A stretch of DNA of 64,000 nt from Gordonibacter urolithinfaciens. GTDB taxonomy: Bacteria > Actinomycetota > Coriobacteriia > Coriobacteriales > Eggerthellaceae. This document shows, piece after piece, positions 34,317 through 43,913 of the stretch. The position numbers were made by a program, and so were the translations under genes. The stretch is from the NCBI RefSeq assembly GCF_900199375.1, contig NZ_LT900217.1, forward strand, positions 2,790,001 through 2,854,000, in the 5' to 3' direction. Within the stretch, counting starts at the first letter, position 1; the number at the start of each line of letters is the position of its first letter. The notes below the pieces were generated by a model, which was given only the letters and a program-made list of their open reading frames with translations, did not search any database and was not told the origin of the DNA.

Positions 34317-35760
34317 GCGACGGCCTCCTCTATGTCGATCCCGCGCGCGGCGGCGAGGCGGGCGACGGCGGTTCGGGTGCGTTCGTCGGGCGCGTCGATG
34401 GCCGCTCCTTGATACGTGGCGGTGATGAACAGGCGCTCGGCGTCGTCGGGCGAGATTCCGCGACTGGCCAGGTAGAGCAGCTGCTCGGGGCGTATGTGGC
34501 CGATGGTGGCTCCATGGTTGCCGGCCACGTCGTCCTCGTCGCAGAGGATGACGGGCACGGTGCGGTTCACCACGCGCTCGTCGGCCAAAAGCACCGTCTC
34601 CTGCTCGGAGCCGACGGAGCCCTTGCAACCGTGCACGAGCTCGATGGTGCCGCGCAGCGTCTTGCTCGAGCGGCCAGCCAGCACGCCGTTCGCGTCGAGG
34701 TTGCAGACGGTGCGGCGCCCGCGCTGGTGGACGACGTAGTTGAAGTCGCGCTGCTGGTCGCCGCGGGCCAGGTAGCGCGTGTCGATGTCGAGGCGCGCGT
34801 CGTCGCCGCGCAGGTCGGCGTCGAGCCCGGTGTAGGAGCGGCCCGCGCCCAGCACGGTGTGGCGCACCTGCACGCGGGCGCGCTCGTCGGCCACGATGCC
34901 CGCGTCGTCGAGGGCGATCCACGAGTCGTCGAGCGTCTGCGTGCTCATGATGTCCACGCGCGCGTCGGCACCCGCGAACACACGCAGCCGCGTGCCCACG
35001 ACGCCCGCGCCCGGTGCGGGCGAATCGAGCGCGATGGCGAGCGACAGCGACGAGCCCGGAGCGGCAACGACGTCGATGGCGGCCGCGTTGGCCGCGCCGT
35101 CCACGCCCTCGACGCGCACCGTGGCGCAGGTGCGCTCGCCAGGGCGCGTGGCGAACACGATGGGCTCGCCCGCCACGAACTCGAGGTACTCCCGCGCCTC
35201 GTCCCCCATGCCCGTGGCGAACACGTCGGAAGGAGCGAGGTAAAGGTTCTCAAGCGCCTGCTGCTGGTAGAGGGAGAGAGCCCCGTCCTCTATGGCTGCA
35301 GACGGATTCGCCTGGTCGTTAACCTGCGAAAGAGCTCCGCTTTCCATGGCTGCAGGGAGGACTTCTTGATCATCAACCTGGTGCGCAGCCGACGTCGGGA
35401 CGCTTGCGGGTTCAACTGCGGAGTCACCGCGATCGGCCGCGCGCTTGTTGGTCTCATCCCCGAGCTCGCCTGCGGCCATGGAGGGGGGAGGGTTACCCGC
35501 GGACGTGATGGGCGAGGTAGCCACGGGAAGGGGGTCGGCCGTGCGCATGTTGATCGCACCCTCAAAGGCACCTGCGTCCATGGCCTCCAAAGCGGCGTCG
35601 AACGCATCGGCTTCCCCTCGCAGCCCTTCCTCGCATGACACTTCCGCCTTTTGGGCGGCGCTCAGCTCGGCGGGCAGCTCTATGTCCGCATCGTTCATCT
35701 TCAGCCGGTGCCACGTGGGGGCGGGCATCGCGTTCGCGTGTTCTATCGTGAGGGTTCCCA

Positions 35761-35761
<1 letters not shown>
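34313..35761 (-). CDS. sufD: SufD, with a repeat-containing N-terminal insertion
   Basis: 482 residues. The C-terminal ~310 residues are the SufB/SufD beta-helix core (IDTRYLARGDQQRDFNYVVHQ, ANGVLAGRSSKTLRGTIEL, GNHGATIGHIRPEQLLYLAS RGIS). It partners with SufB and SufC in the SufBC2D scaffold. Residues ~50-165 are an acidic, Ala/Asp/Ser-rich low-complexity stretch, including two adjacent 18-residue repeats (VDDQEVLPAAMESGALSQ and VNDQANPSAAIEDGALSL; about 35278-35385). Such a stretch is unusual in SufD. Start at 35761 overlaps the sufB stop by one base. Confidence 0.95.
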
Positions 35762-37176
<1,415 letters not shown>

Positions 37177-37185
37177 GCGGGCCTC

Positions 37186-37953
37186 CTAGCGCTCGATCTG
37201 CTCGAATTGCTCGAAGCCCTGCTCGTCGATGGCGTCGATGAGCGACGCGTCGCCCTCGGCAGCCATGCGGCCGCGCACCATGACGTGCACGCGGTCGACG
37301 TCGAGGTGCTCGAGGATGCGCGTGTTGTGGGTGATCACCACGAGCGCGCCGCCGGTCGAGCGGCGGTACGCGTCGATGCCGCGGGACACCACGCCGAGCG
37401 CGTCCACGTCGAGGCCCGAGTCCGTCTCGTCGAGGATGGCCAGCTTGGGAGCGAGCAGCAGCAATTGCAGCATCTCGAGCTTCTTCTTCTCGCCGCCCGA
37501 AAAGCCCACGCCCAACTCGCGGTCGAGGTAGGCCGGGTCCATGTCCAGCTCGTCGGCCAGCGCGCGCACGTGCTTGCGGAACTGCTTGCCCTTGAGGTCG
37601 CCGGCGCCCTCGCGGCCCGCCATCGTGGCGCGCAGGAAGCTGGACAGCGGCACGCCGGGGATCTCGACGGGCGCCTGGAAGCTGAGGAACAGCCCCGCGC
37701 GCGAGCGCTTGTCGGGGGAGAGGTCGGTGATGTCCTGGCCGTCGAACTCGACCGTGCCGCCGTCCACCGTGTAGGCGTTGTCGCCCATGACGACGTGACC
37801 GAGCGTGGACTTGCCCGCGCCGTTCGGGCCCATGATGACATGGGTCTCGCCTGCGCCCACGTCGAGGTCGATGCCGTGCAGGATGGGGGTTTCGTCGGCC
37901 GAGGCGGAAAGCCCGCGGACGGAGAGGAGCGTATCGCGCGTCGTGGTCGTCAT
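37186..37953 (-). CDS. sufC: SufC, ATPase of the SufBCD complex
   Basis: 255 residues: Walker A GPNGAGKST, signature FSGGEKKKLEMLQ, Walker B LAILDETDSGLDVDA and switch His in VVITHNTRIL; SufC has this D-E-T-D-S-G-L-D form. First gene of sufCBDSU. ATG 37953 has GAAAGGCAC upstream. The promoter in the 178-bp divergent region is overlapped by the repeats described for the Rrf2/IscR-type regulator. Confidence 0.98.
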   Translation of the reverse strand: MTTTTRDTLLSVRGLSASADETPILHGIDLDVGAGETHVIMGPNGAGKSTLGHVVMGDNAYTVDGGTVEFDGQDITDLSPDKRSRAGLFLSFQAPVEIPGVPLSSFLRATMAGREGAGDLKGKQFRKHVRALADELDMDPAYLDRELGVGFSGGEKKKLEMLQLLLLAPKLAILDETDSGLDVDALGVVSRGIDAYRRSTGGALVVITHNTRILEHLDVDRVHVMVRGRMAAEGDASLIDAIDEQGFEQFEQIER

Positions 37954-37978
37954 GTGCCGTGCCTTTCTTTAATCATAT

Positions 37979-38050
37979 AAGTTTGCTAGGATTAAGATAA
38001 GGGCAAGCGGGAAATTGTCAAGACTTAATCCTACTTGTTTGCTAGAATTT
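37979..38050. promoter_or_regulatory. suf promoter with TAGGATTAAG-type operator repeats
   Basis: On the minus strand TTGACA (38016-38021) and TATCTT (37994-37999) stand 17 bp apart, a near-consensus promoter for sufC. A 10-bp inverted repeat (TAGGATTAAG at 37987-37996, CTTAATCCTA at 38024-38033) brackets it, one arm overlapping the -10 box and one just upstream of -35. The string GTTTGCTAGGATT (37981) returns as GTTTGCTAGAATT (38037), 56 bp away. The layout suggests repression by the adjacent Rrf2-family regulator of both its own gene and suf. Confidence 0.75.
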
Positions 38051-38131
38051 ACAAAAGCGATTGGATGGCCAGGGGCGCAGGACGCGTTTGGGGTAGGCTG
38101 GACGTGGTTGCGGGATGGGAAAGGACGAAAG

Positions 38132-38539
38132 ATGCTCGTGTCGACGAAGGGACGCTATGCGCTGCGGCTCATGGTGTGCGTGGCGCAGGCGGGCGTGGAG
38201 GGCAAGGTGGCCCTGCGCGAGGTGTCGGAGCGCGAGGACATCTCGCTCAAGTACCTCGAGCAGCTGGCGAGGCCGCTCGTGCAGGCGGGCCTGCTGCGCA
38301 GCGTCCGAGGAAAAGGCGGCGGCTACGCGCTGGCCCGGGAGGCGGCGTCCGTGCGTGCAGGCGACGTGCTGCGAGCCGTCGAGGGGACCACGGCGCCCGT
38401 GGCGTGCCTCGACTTGGAGGAGGGCATGGCCTGCCCGCGCGCGGGGGAGTGCACCACCGTGCGCTTCTGGGCCGGACTCGACGACGTTATCGAGCGCTAT
38501 GTCGACGGGGTCACGCTCGCCGACCTGGCCGGCGCGTGA
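38132..38539 (+). CDS. Rrf2-family Fe-S regulator, IscR/SufR type
   Basis: 135 residues starting ATG 38132 after GGAAAGGACG. The N-terminal winged helix (STKGRYALRLMVCVA...ISLKYLEQLARPLVQAGLLRSVRGKGGGYALAR) is IscR-like. Three cysteines in VACLDLEEGMACPRAGECTTV occupy the cluster-binding region, with spacing close to IscR. Loss or gain of an Fe-S cluster should change its DNA binding. It is divergent from sufCBDSU, so it most likely controls Fe-S assembly according to cluster demand. Confidence 0.93.
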   Translation: MLVSTKGRYALRLMVCVAQAGVEGKVALREVSEREDISLKYLEQLARPLVQAGLLRSVRGKGGGYALAREAASVRAGDVLRAVEGTTAPVACLDLEEGMACPRAGECTTVRFWAGLDDVIERYVDGVTLADLAGA

Positions 38540-38759
38540 CTCCGCGCGAAGGCAACGCCGCCCGGGCCGTAGTCCGGAAGATGCCGATGTCCGCGGACGC
38601 TCTTCAGCGCGGCGCAGGTTCGGTGGCGCCTGCAAGGCTGTCGGCACGCTATGCGGTCGGCGCGCCCCGGCCGCTAGAACGGCAACGACCCGGGTACGCA
38701 TCGCCTCCACCCGCGCTCCGTCGGCTGCGCGGTGCGGGGCGGCTGCTATACTGCATGGC
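38540..38759. promoter_or_regulatory. Gap with a leaderless-type -10 box (TATACT, 38747-38752)
   Basis: TATACT ends seven bases before the ATG at 38760, and there is no ribosome-binding sequence. Transcription would begin at or next to the ATG, so a leaderless message is likely. The rest of the gap shows no gene. Confidence 0.45.
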
Positions 38760-39477
38760 ATGAAAAACCTCGCATGGCAGACATCCCAGGGCTCCCGCAT
38801 CGTGCGCGTCGGCGTCGTGCGCAGCGCCTGCTATGCGGTGGAGGCGGGCGACGGCCGGCGCTTCCTGGTGGACACGGCCGTGCCCCGGCGAGCGCGCGGC
38901 GATCGAGGCGCAGCTCGAAAGGCTCGGCTTCAACGCGTTCGACGCCATCCTGCTCACGCATGCCCACGGCGACCACGCCGGCAACGCGGCTGCCTGGAGC
39001 CGGCGGTTCGGCTGCCCCGTCTTCGCCCCGGAGGGCGAGGCCGACCAGGTGCGGGCCGGCCGCTGCGTCCTGCCCGCCGGTGCCACGCCGCTCGGCGCGG
39101 CCGTGATGGCGGTGCAGCGCCGCCTGCATGTCTGCGAGGCGTTCGAGCCGGTTCCCGACGTGCGCCCCCTGCCGCTCGACGAGGGCGCCTTCGGATCTTG
39201 CCTTAAGGTGGTAGCAACGCCCGGCCACACGGAGTGCTCTGCGAGCTTCGTGGTCGATGGAGAGGCGGCCCTCGTGGGCGACGCGCTCATCCACCGCGGG
39301 AGGTCCGTCTTCCCGCCGTTCGCCGACCGGCCGGAGCGCGTGGGGGACGCATGGCACACCCTGCTCGGCACCGGCGCGGAAACGTTCCTGTGTGCCCACG
39401 GCGGCCCCGTTGGCCGCGCGCTGCTCGAGCGGAGCCTCGAGGCGCTCGAGCGTTCGGGCCGCAGCGGGCGCGCCTGA
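38760..39477 (+). pseudogene. Frameshifted metallo-beta-lactamase-fold hydrolase
   Basis: From ATG 38760 (MKNLAWQTSQGSRIVRVG...FLVDTAVP) the frame runs into a C4 tract at 38883-38886 and then leaves the coding frame. The continuation (ERAAIEAQLERLGFNAFDAI) is one base off and runs to the stop at 39477. With three Cs the gene gives 238 residues. Metal motif THAHGDHAGN, later His in VVATPGHTECS, Asp in ALVGDALIHRG and the final His in FLCAHGG are all intact. It is thus a typical MBL hydrolase apart from the shift, which may be a sequence error. Confidence 0.75.
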
Positions 39478-39582
39478 CCCTCGAGGCGCGCGCCCGCCGT
39501 CGCGGGCCATTTGCCTGTACCGCGTCGCTCCGCCGCAGTGCCCCGCGCTCGGCGTATCGGGTGCGGCGGGCGCTCTTCGCGG

Positions 39583-39611
39583 TTGACGCGCGGCGGGGCG
39601 CCCGGTATGAT
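39583..39611 (+). promoter_or_regulatory. Strong promoter upstream of the DUF1062 leader
   Basis: TTGACG (39583-39588) and TATGAT (39606-39611) are exactly 17 bp apart. Transcription should begin near 39618, about 405 nt before the DUF1062 start, so the message has a long leader. Confidence 0.7.
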
Positions 39612-39617
39612 GGCGAG

Positions 39618-40022
39618 CCGGGCCGCACGGCCCGCAAACCCGATCGACAAGGTCTCTTCCATGACTGTTCCTCCCAACCGGTAAACCACGCGATACATCC
39701 GTCCCATCCGCTGCCGCGCAACGTGCGGCCGCCTTGCGATGGGCGACATCCGTCCGCCCGGCCGACAAGCGGCACGCGGTCGGTTCCTTGCGAGCTATGA
39801 TCGCCCGTCCGGTGCACCGCCTCCTGCGGCGCTTCCGGCGGACGGTGCCTGCTCCCCTGGGCCGGCGCGCAAGCACACGGCCGCATCGCGGACGGGCCCA
39901 CCGGCCGAACCGGACGATCAGAGAGGCTTACCCTATGAAAAAGCTGAATAACGGCGTGGTGCCGCCTGTGCCTGCCTTCCGAATCGAGCATATTCGAATT
40001 GCGAAGGAAGGCAGCAACCATC
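39618..40022 (+). promoter_or_regulatory. Long 5' leader of the DUF1062 gene with SD-sequestering hairpin
   Basis: The leader holds a seven-codon frame (MTVPPNR, 39661-39684) and a later ATG at 39935 opening MKKLNNGVVPPVPAFRIEHI, which runs over the DUF1062 start in another frame to 40099. TGCCTTCCGAAT (39973-39984) pairs with ATTCG (39992-39996) and GGAAGGCA (40006-40013); the right arm is the ribosome site GAAGGAAGG of the DUF1062 gene. Reading the upstream frame would disrupt this hairpin. This resembles translational attenuation and is inferred only. Confidence 0.45.
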
Positions 40023-40099
40023 ATGAACACGATTGTATGGCGCGTGGAGGCGACCGGCGCGCCGGTCGCGCTGCGCCCTTGTGGAACCTGCGGTGCTGA
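39935..40099 (+). CDS. Putative leader peptide overlapping the DUF1062 start
   Basis: 54 codons beginning MKKLNNGVVPPVPAFRIEHI; a weak AGAGG lies ~11 bases upstream. The first ~30 codons cross the hairpin that covers the next gene's ribosome site. The part beyond 40023 is overlapped by the DUF1062 gene in another frame. The proline-containing VVPPVPAF could slow ribosomes. No similarity is recognised. Confidence 0.35.
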   Translation: MKKLNNGVVPPVPAFRIEHIRIAKEGSNHHEHDCMARGGDRRAGRAAPLWNLRC

Positions 40100-40586
40100 C
40101 GCGAAGTTCACGTCCACGGGCATGTTCCGTGTGAATGCCCAGAAGAAGCGGTTAGACGTGTGGCTCGTCTACCGATGCGCCACGTGCGGGAACGTGTGGA
40201 ACAGCGCCGTGATAAGCCGCATGCGCCCGGGAGGCATCGACCGGGAGGAGCTCGGGCGGTTCACGGGCAACGATCCTGCGACGGCGCTGCGGTGCGCGCT
40301 CGACGTCGGCCTGCTCAGGCGCAACGGCGCGCGCCGGGGCAAGGTCGCCTTCGCCGTCGAGGGCGACCTGCCCGACGGCCGCGAGGACTGCCGGGTCGAG
40401 ATCGACGGCGGAGGCCTTGCGGGCCTGCGCCTGGCCGAGGTGCTGCGGGCCAAGCTGGGCGTTTCGCGCAGCGGTCTCGCGCGCCTCGTGGAGGCGGGCG
40501 ACGTGAGCGCCGACGACGGAGCCGACGTCCTCGCCGCGAAGCTCCGCCCGCACCAAGCAATCATCCTGCGCCCACGGCGGAGCTGA
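40023..40586 (+). CDS. DUF1062 zinc-ribbon protein
   Basis: 187 residues. The N-terminal half has a four-Cys ribbon (LRPCGTCGADAKFTSTGMFR and LVYRCATCGNVWNSAV), followed by basic segments; the C-terminal EVLRAKLGVSRSGLARLVEAGDV looks like an RNA-binding S4-type unit. This combination is DUF1062. ATG 40023 has GAAGGAAGG 12 bases upstream. A T-rich terminator follows at once. The family role is unknown; binding to RNA or ribosome is inferred from the S4-like end. Confidence 0.88.
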   Translation: MNTIVWRVEATGAPVALRPCGTCGADAKFTSTGMFRVNAQKKRLDVWLVYRCATCGNVWNSAVISRMRPGGIDREELGRFTGNDPATALRCALDVGLLRRNGARRGKVAFAVEGDLPDGREDCRVEIDGGGLAGLRLAEVLRAKLGVSRSGLARLVEAGDVSADDGADVLAAKLRPHQAIILRPRRS

Positions 40587-40608
40587 CGGGCCGCCGCAGG
40601 GCTACGGC

Positions 40609-40650
40609 GGGAGGGGGAGGGGAAGCACTTGGCTCCCCCTCCCATTTTTT
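40609..40650 (+). terminator. Rho-independent terminator after the DUF1062 gene
   Basis: GGGAGGGGGAG (40609-40619) pairs perfectly with CTCCCCCTCCC (40633-40643), followed by ATTTTTT. Confidence 0.9.
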
Positions 40651-41070
40651 CTCCCTTCCACGACAGCCGCCCGCCTCCATCGGAAACCTCGGCGGCGGGG
40701 GCGCCGTGCGCCGAGGCGCCTCGCGTCATCGCGTACCTTTATCCTCTGCCCTCCATGCCGCGCCCCGTCCCGCATTGCATCCTGCGTAGCGGCGTTCCGC
40801 CTCTGCGAAGGTTATGCGCCGGCAACGATTCCCCCTTCGAAAATCCGCTCGCGGCCGAAATCGAACCGGCCGAAGGGCGGCGCGCCGGGGGTTCCTTGAC
40901 CTTGTAATCGTTGCAACCCCCATGATGGGCCCACGGCGGCCGGTGCCGGAGCACCCTGCGATCCCCGAGCACCGGCCGTCCTCTGCAGAACCCGTCCAGA
41001 CCGATCGACGACGAGACCCCCAACGAAGATAGAGGAACAAGACATGAGCTGACCGCGAAGGAGGCACGCC
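40651..41070. other. Intergenic region before the unknown gene at 41071
   Basis: About 420 bp. The sequence is G/C-rich without coding support. TTGACC near 40896 is a possible -35 hexamer, but no -10 box is well placed. A minimal frame (ATG AGC TGA) lies at 41044. Nothing else was recognised. Confidence 0.35.
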
Positions 41071-41730
41071 ATGAACGCGAAGAAGAAAGCAACCGATACG
41101 ACGAAGCCCGCAACGAGTACCGTCTCCAACCGTCCCCGCGCCGCTTTGAGCGCCCTGTTGGTCCAGACCGCGCACGCCGAGGCGCGCCGTCCGGCCCCGT
41201 CCGGCTCCCGCAGGCTCGACCCGCTGGCCCGCATCTTCGACGCGAACGCCAGCCGCGCCGCCAAGATCGCGGCCGTGTCCCGGCTCGCCGACCCGGTGCC
41301 GCTCGTTACCCTTGCCGCCAGCGATGCGCCCGCCTACCTGCGGAGAAACGCGCTGCTGCGCCTCGACGAGCTCATGGACGGCCGCCCGCTCGCCCGCACC
41401 GACCTCGAGCGCCTCGTGCCGTGCCTGCGCGACAAGGAGCTCATCGCCTTCGCCGTCGTGCTCATGGACATCGCCGACTTCGACTGGTGCGCCCGCTGCG
41501 ACGAGGGCACGGTGGACGCGCTCTGCCTCGCCCTGCACGAGTGCCAGGGCCTGCACGAGACCGTGCTGCTCGAGGACACGTTCGCGCATCTTGTCCACAC
41601 CCGCCCGGACCTGGGCCGGAACCTGCGCGCCTGCAGTCCCGGCCCCCTGCACCTGAAGGCCATGTACCAGCCCGTCGTCGCCCACAACGTGGTGTACGTC
41701 GACCTCGCTCGCGAGGACAACGTCGCCTAG
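41071..41730 (+). CDS. Hypothetical protein, possible HEAT-like helical repeats
   Basis: 219 residues, ATG 41071 after AAGGAGG. The first ~45 residues are basic and Ser/Thr/Ala-rich and probably unfolded. The rest consists of amphipathic helices (RIFDANASRAAKIAAVSRL, PAYLRRNALLRLDELMDG, DKELIAFAVVLMDIADFDW) resembling HEAT/armadillo-type repeats. No catalytic motif is seen and the family is not recognised. It lies 63 bp before acetyl-CoA synthetase on the same strand and may be cotranscribed. Confidence 0.75.
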   Translation: MNAKKKATDTTKPATSTVSNRPRAALSALLVQTAHAEARRPAPSGSRRLDPLARIFDANASRAAKIAAVSRLADPVPLVTLAASDAPAYLRRNALLRLDELMDGRPLARTDLERLVPCLRDKELIAFAVVLMDIADFDWCARCDEGTVDALCLALHECQGLHETVLLEDTFAHLVHTRPDLGRNLRACSPGPLHLKAMYQPVVAHNVVYVDLAREDNVA

Positions 41731-41793
41731 GCCGCGCCCGCGACGATTCCGCGCTTTCCGCCCCCCCCCAAGACGAGTAGAAGGGACCCTATC

Positions 41794-43785
41794 ATGGAGC
41801 ATAACACCCGCGCCGCCTTCATCAGGCAAATGCTCAAGGACGAGAGCACGATCGAGCCGTCCCCCGAGTTCAGCTACAAGGCCCTCGTGAAGAGCCGCCA
41901 GGACTACGACGAGCTGTACCGCCGCTCGATCGACGAGCCCGAGGCGTTCTGGGGCCAGATGGCCCGTGAGACGCTGGACTGGTACCGTCCATGGGACGCG
42001 GTGGAGGAGTACGACTTCGAGTCGGCCCGCCCCTTCGTCCGCTACTTCCGCGGCGCCGAGCTCAACGCGTCCGCCAACTGCCTCGACCGGCACCTGGAGG
42101 GCCCGCGCCGCAACAAGGCGGCCCTCATCTGGCAGGGCGAGCCTTCCGAAGAGGTCGAGGTGTACACCTACCAGCGCCTGCACCGCGAGGTGTGCAAGGC
42201 CGCCAACGTCCTCAAGGACCTGGGCGTGAAGAAGGGCGACCGCGTGGTGCTCTACCTTCCCATGATTCCCCAGCTGGCCATCGCCATGCTGGCGTGCGCC
42301 CGCATCGGCGCCGTGCACTGCGTCGTGTTCAGCGGCCTGTCCGCCGATGCGCTGCGCGACCGCATCCTCGACTCGGGCGCTCGCGTGGTGGTCACGGCCA
42401 ACTACGGCTACCGGTCGGGCAAGATCCTGCACCTCAAGGACCTCTGCGACAAGGCGCTCGGCCAGTGTCCCCAGGTGAAGAGCTGCATCGTCGTGCGCCG
42501 CATCGAGAAGCGCACCGAGATGGCCGCCGAGCGCGACCTGTGGTGGGACGACCTCCTGGCCGGCGCCGCCCCCTCCTGCGAGCCTGCGCGCATGGAGGCG
42601 AACGAGCCGCTGTTCGTGCTCTACACCAGCGGCAGCACGGCCAAGCCGAAGGGCATCGTCCACGGCACCGGCGGCTACCTGCTGTACGCCTCGCTCACCA
42701 TGAAGTACGTGTTCGACCTGAAGGAGACGGACATCTACTGGTGCACGGCCGACGCGGGGTGGATCACGGGGCACTCGTACCTCGTGTACGGGCCGCTCGC
42801 CAACGGCGCCACGTCGCTCATGTTCGAGGGCGTGCCCAGCTACCCGAAGCCCGACCGCTTCTGGGAGGTCGTGGAGAAGTTCGGCGTGAACATCCTCTAC
42901 ACGGCCCCCACGGCCATCCGCTCCATGATGAAGGATGGCGAGCGGTGGGTGAACGGCCATGACATCAGCAGCCTGCGCCTTCTGGGGTCGGTGGGCGAGC
43001 CCATCACGTCGAAGGCGTGGCTGTGGTACTACTCCGCCGTCGGGCGGGGCCGCTGCCCCATCGCCGACACGTGGTGGCAGACGGAGACGGGCGGCGTCAT
43101 GATCACGTCGCTGCCGGGCGCGGTGGACATGAAGCCGGGGTCGGCGGCCCTGCCGTTCTTCGGCGTGGCTCCGCGCGTCGTGCGCCCCGACGGGAGCGAG
43201 GCCGTGCCGAACGAGCCCGGAAGCCTCGTGCTCACGCGACCCTGGCCGGGCATGATGCTGGGCGTGTTCCAGAACGAGACCGCGTTCAAGGACGTGTACT
43301 TCCCCCAGCCGGGCCGCTACCTCACCGGTGACGGCGCCTACCGCGACGAGGACGGCTACCTCTGGATCACCGGCCGCATCGACGACGTCATCAACGTGTC
43401 GGGCCACCGCATCGGCACGGCCGAGGTGGAGAGCGCGCTCGTGTCGTACCTGCAGGTGGCCGAGGCGGCGGTCGTGGGCTGCCCGCACCCCGTGAAGGGC
43501 GAGGGCATCTACGCCTACGTCACGGTGAAGGAGGGCACGGTCATCAACGATGATTTGCGCTCCCAGCTGGTGCGCCACGTGCGCGAGAGCATCGGGCCCA
43601 TCGCCACGCCCGACCACATCCACTTCACGGCCGCGCTGCCGAAGACCCGCAGCGGCAAGATCATGCGCCGCATCCTGCGCAAGATAGCCGCGCAGGAGAC
43701 CGAGGACCTGTGCGACATCTCCACGCTGTCCGAGCCCTCGGTGGTGTACGACCTGATAGAGGAGACGAAGCGCCTGAGCGCCTAA
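41794..43785 (+). CDS. acs: Acetyl-CoA synthetase (acyl-CoA synthetase, AMP-forming)
   Basis: 663 residues, full length. ATP-binding A3 motif YTSGSTAKPKGIVHG, acyl-site WWQTETGG, A8 motif GRIDDVINVSGHRIGTAEVESAL and the acetylation-site Lys in PKTRSGKIMRRILRKIA are all present. The N-terminal domain has FRGAELNASANCLDRHL. It activates acetate (or a small related acid) to the CoA ester through the adenylate. ATG 41794 has AGAAGGG upstream. A palindromic hairpin follows the stop. Confidence 0.96.
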   Translation: MEHNTRAAFIRQMLKDESTIEPSPEFSYKALVKSRQDYDELYRRSIDEPEAFWGQMARETLDWYRPWDAVEEYDFESARPFVRYFRGAELNASANCLDRHLEGPRRNKAALIWQGEPSEEVEVYTYQRLHREVCKAANVLKDLGVKKGDRVVLYLPMIPQLAIAMLACARIGAVHCVVFSGLSADALRDRILDSGARVVVTANYGYRSGKILHLKDLCDKALGQCPQVKSCIVVRRIEKRTEMAAERDLWWDDLLAGAAPSCEPARMEANEPLFVLYTSGSTAKPKGIVHGTGGYLLYASLTMKYVFDLKETDIYWCTADAGWITGHSYLVYGPLANGATSLMFEGVPSYPKPDRFWEVVEKFGVNILYTAPTAIRSMMKDGERWVNGHDISSLRLLGSVGEPITSKAWLWYYSAVGRGRCPIADTWWQTETGGVMITSLPGAVDMKPGSAALPFFGVAPRVVRPDGSEAVPNEPGSLVLTRPWPGMMLGVFQNETAFKDVYFPQPGRYLTGDGAYRDEDGYLWITGRIDDVINVSGHRIGTAEVESALVSYLQVAEAAVVGCPHPVKGEGIYAYVTVKEGTVINDDLRSQLVRHVRESIGPIATPDHIHFTAALPKTRSGKIMRRILRKIAAQETEDLCDISTLSEPSVVYDLIEETKRLSA

Positions 43786-43801
43786 CGGTTTCCACGAAGG
43801 A

Positions 43802-43825
43802 GAGGGGCCCGCGCGCGGGCCCCTC
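43802..43825. terminator. Perfect 24-nt palindrome after acs
   Basis: GAGGGGCCCGCG is followed directly by its inverse copy. It lies 17 bp behind the acs stop and ~90 bp from the converging MerR gene. There is no T tract; it could act in both directions. Confidence 0.6.
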
Positions 43826-43913
43826 CTCATGCCAGCCGGGCGTGCTCCTCTTCTCGGCCGGCCTGTCGCGTGCGTACGCGGACGGCTGCGGCATCCCCGG
43901 AACCCGGCGCCCC

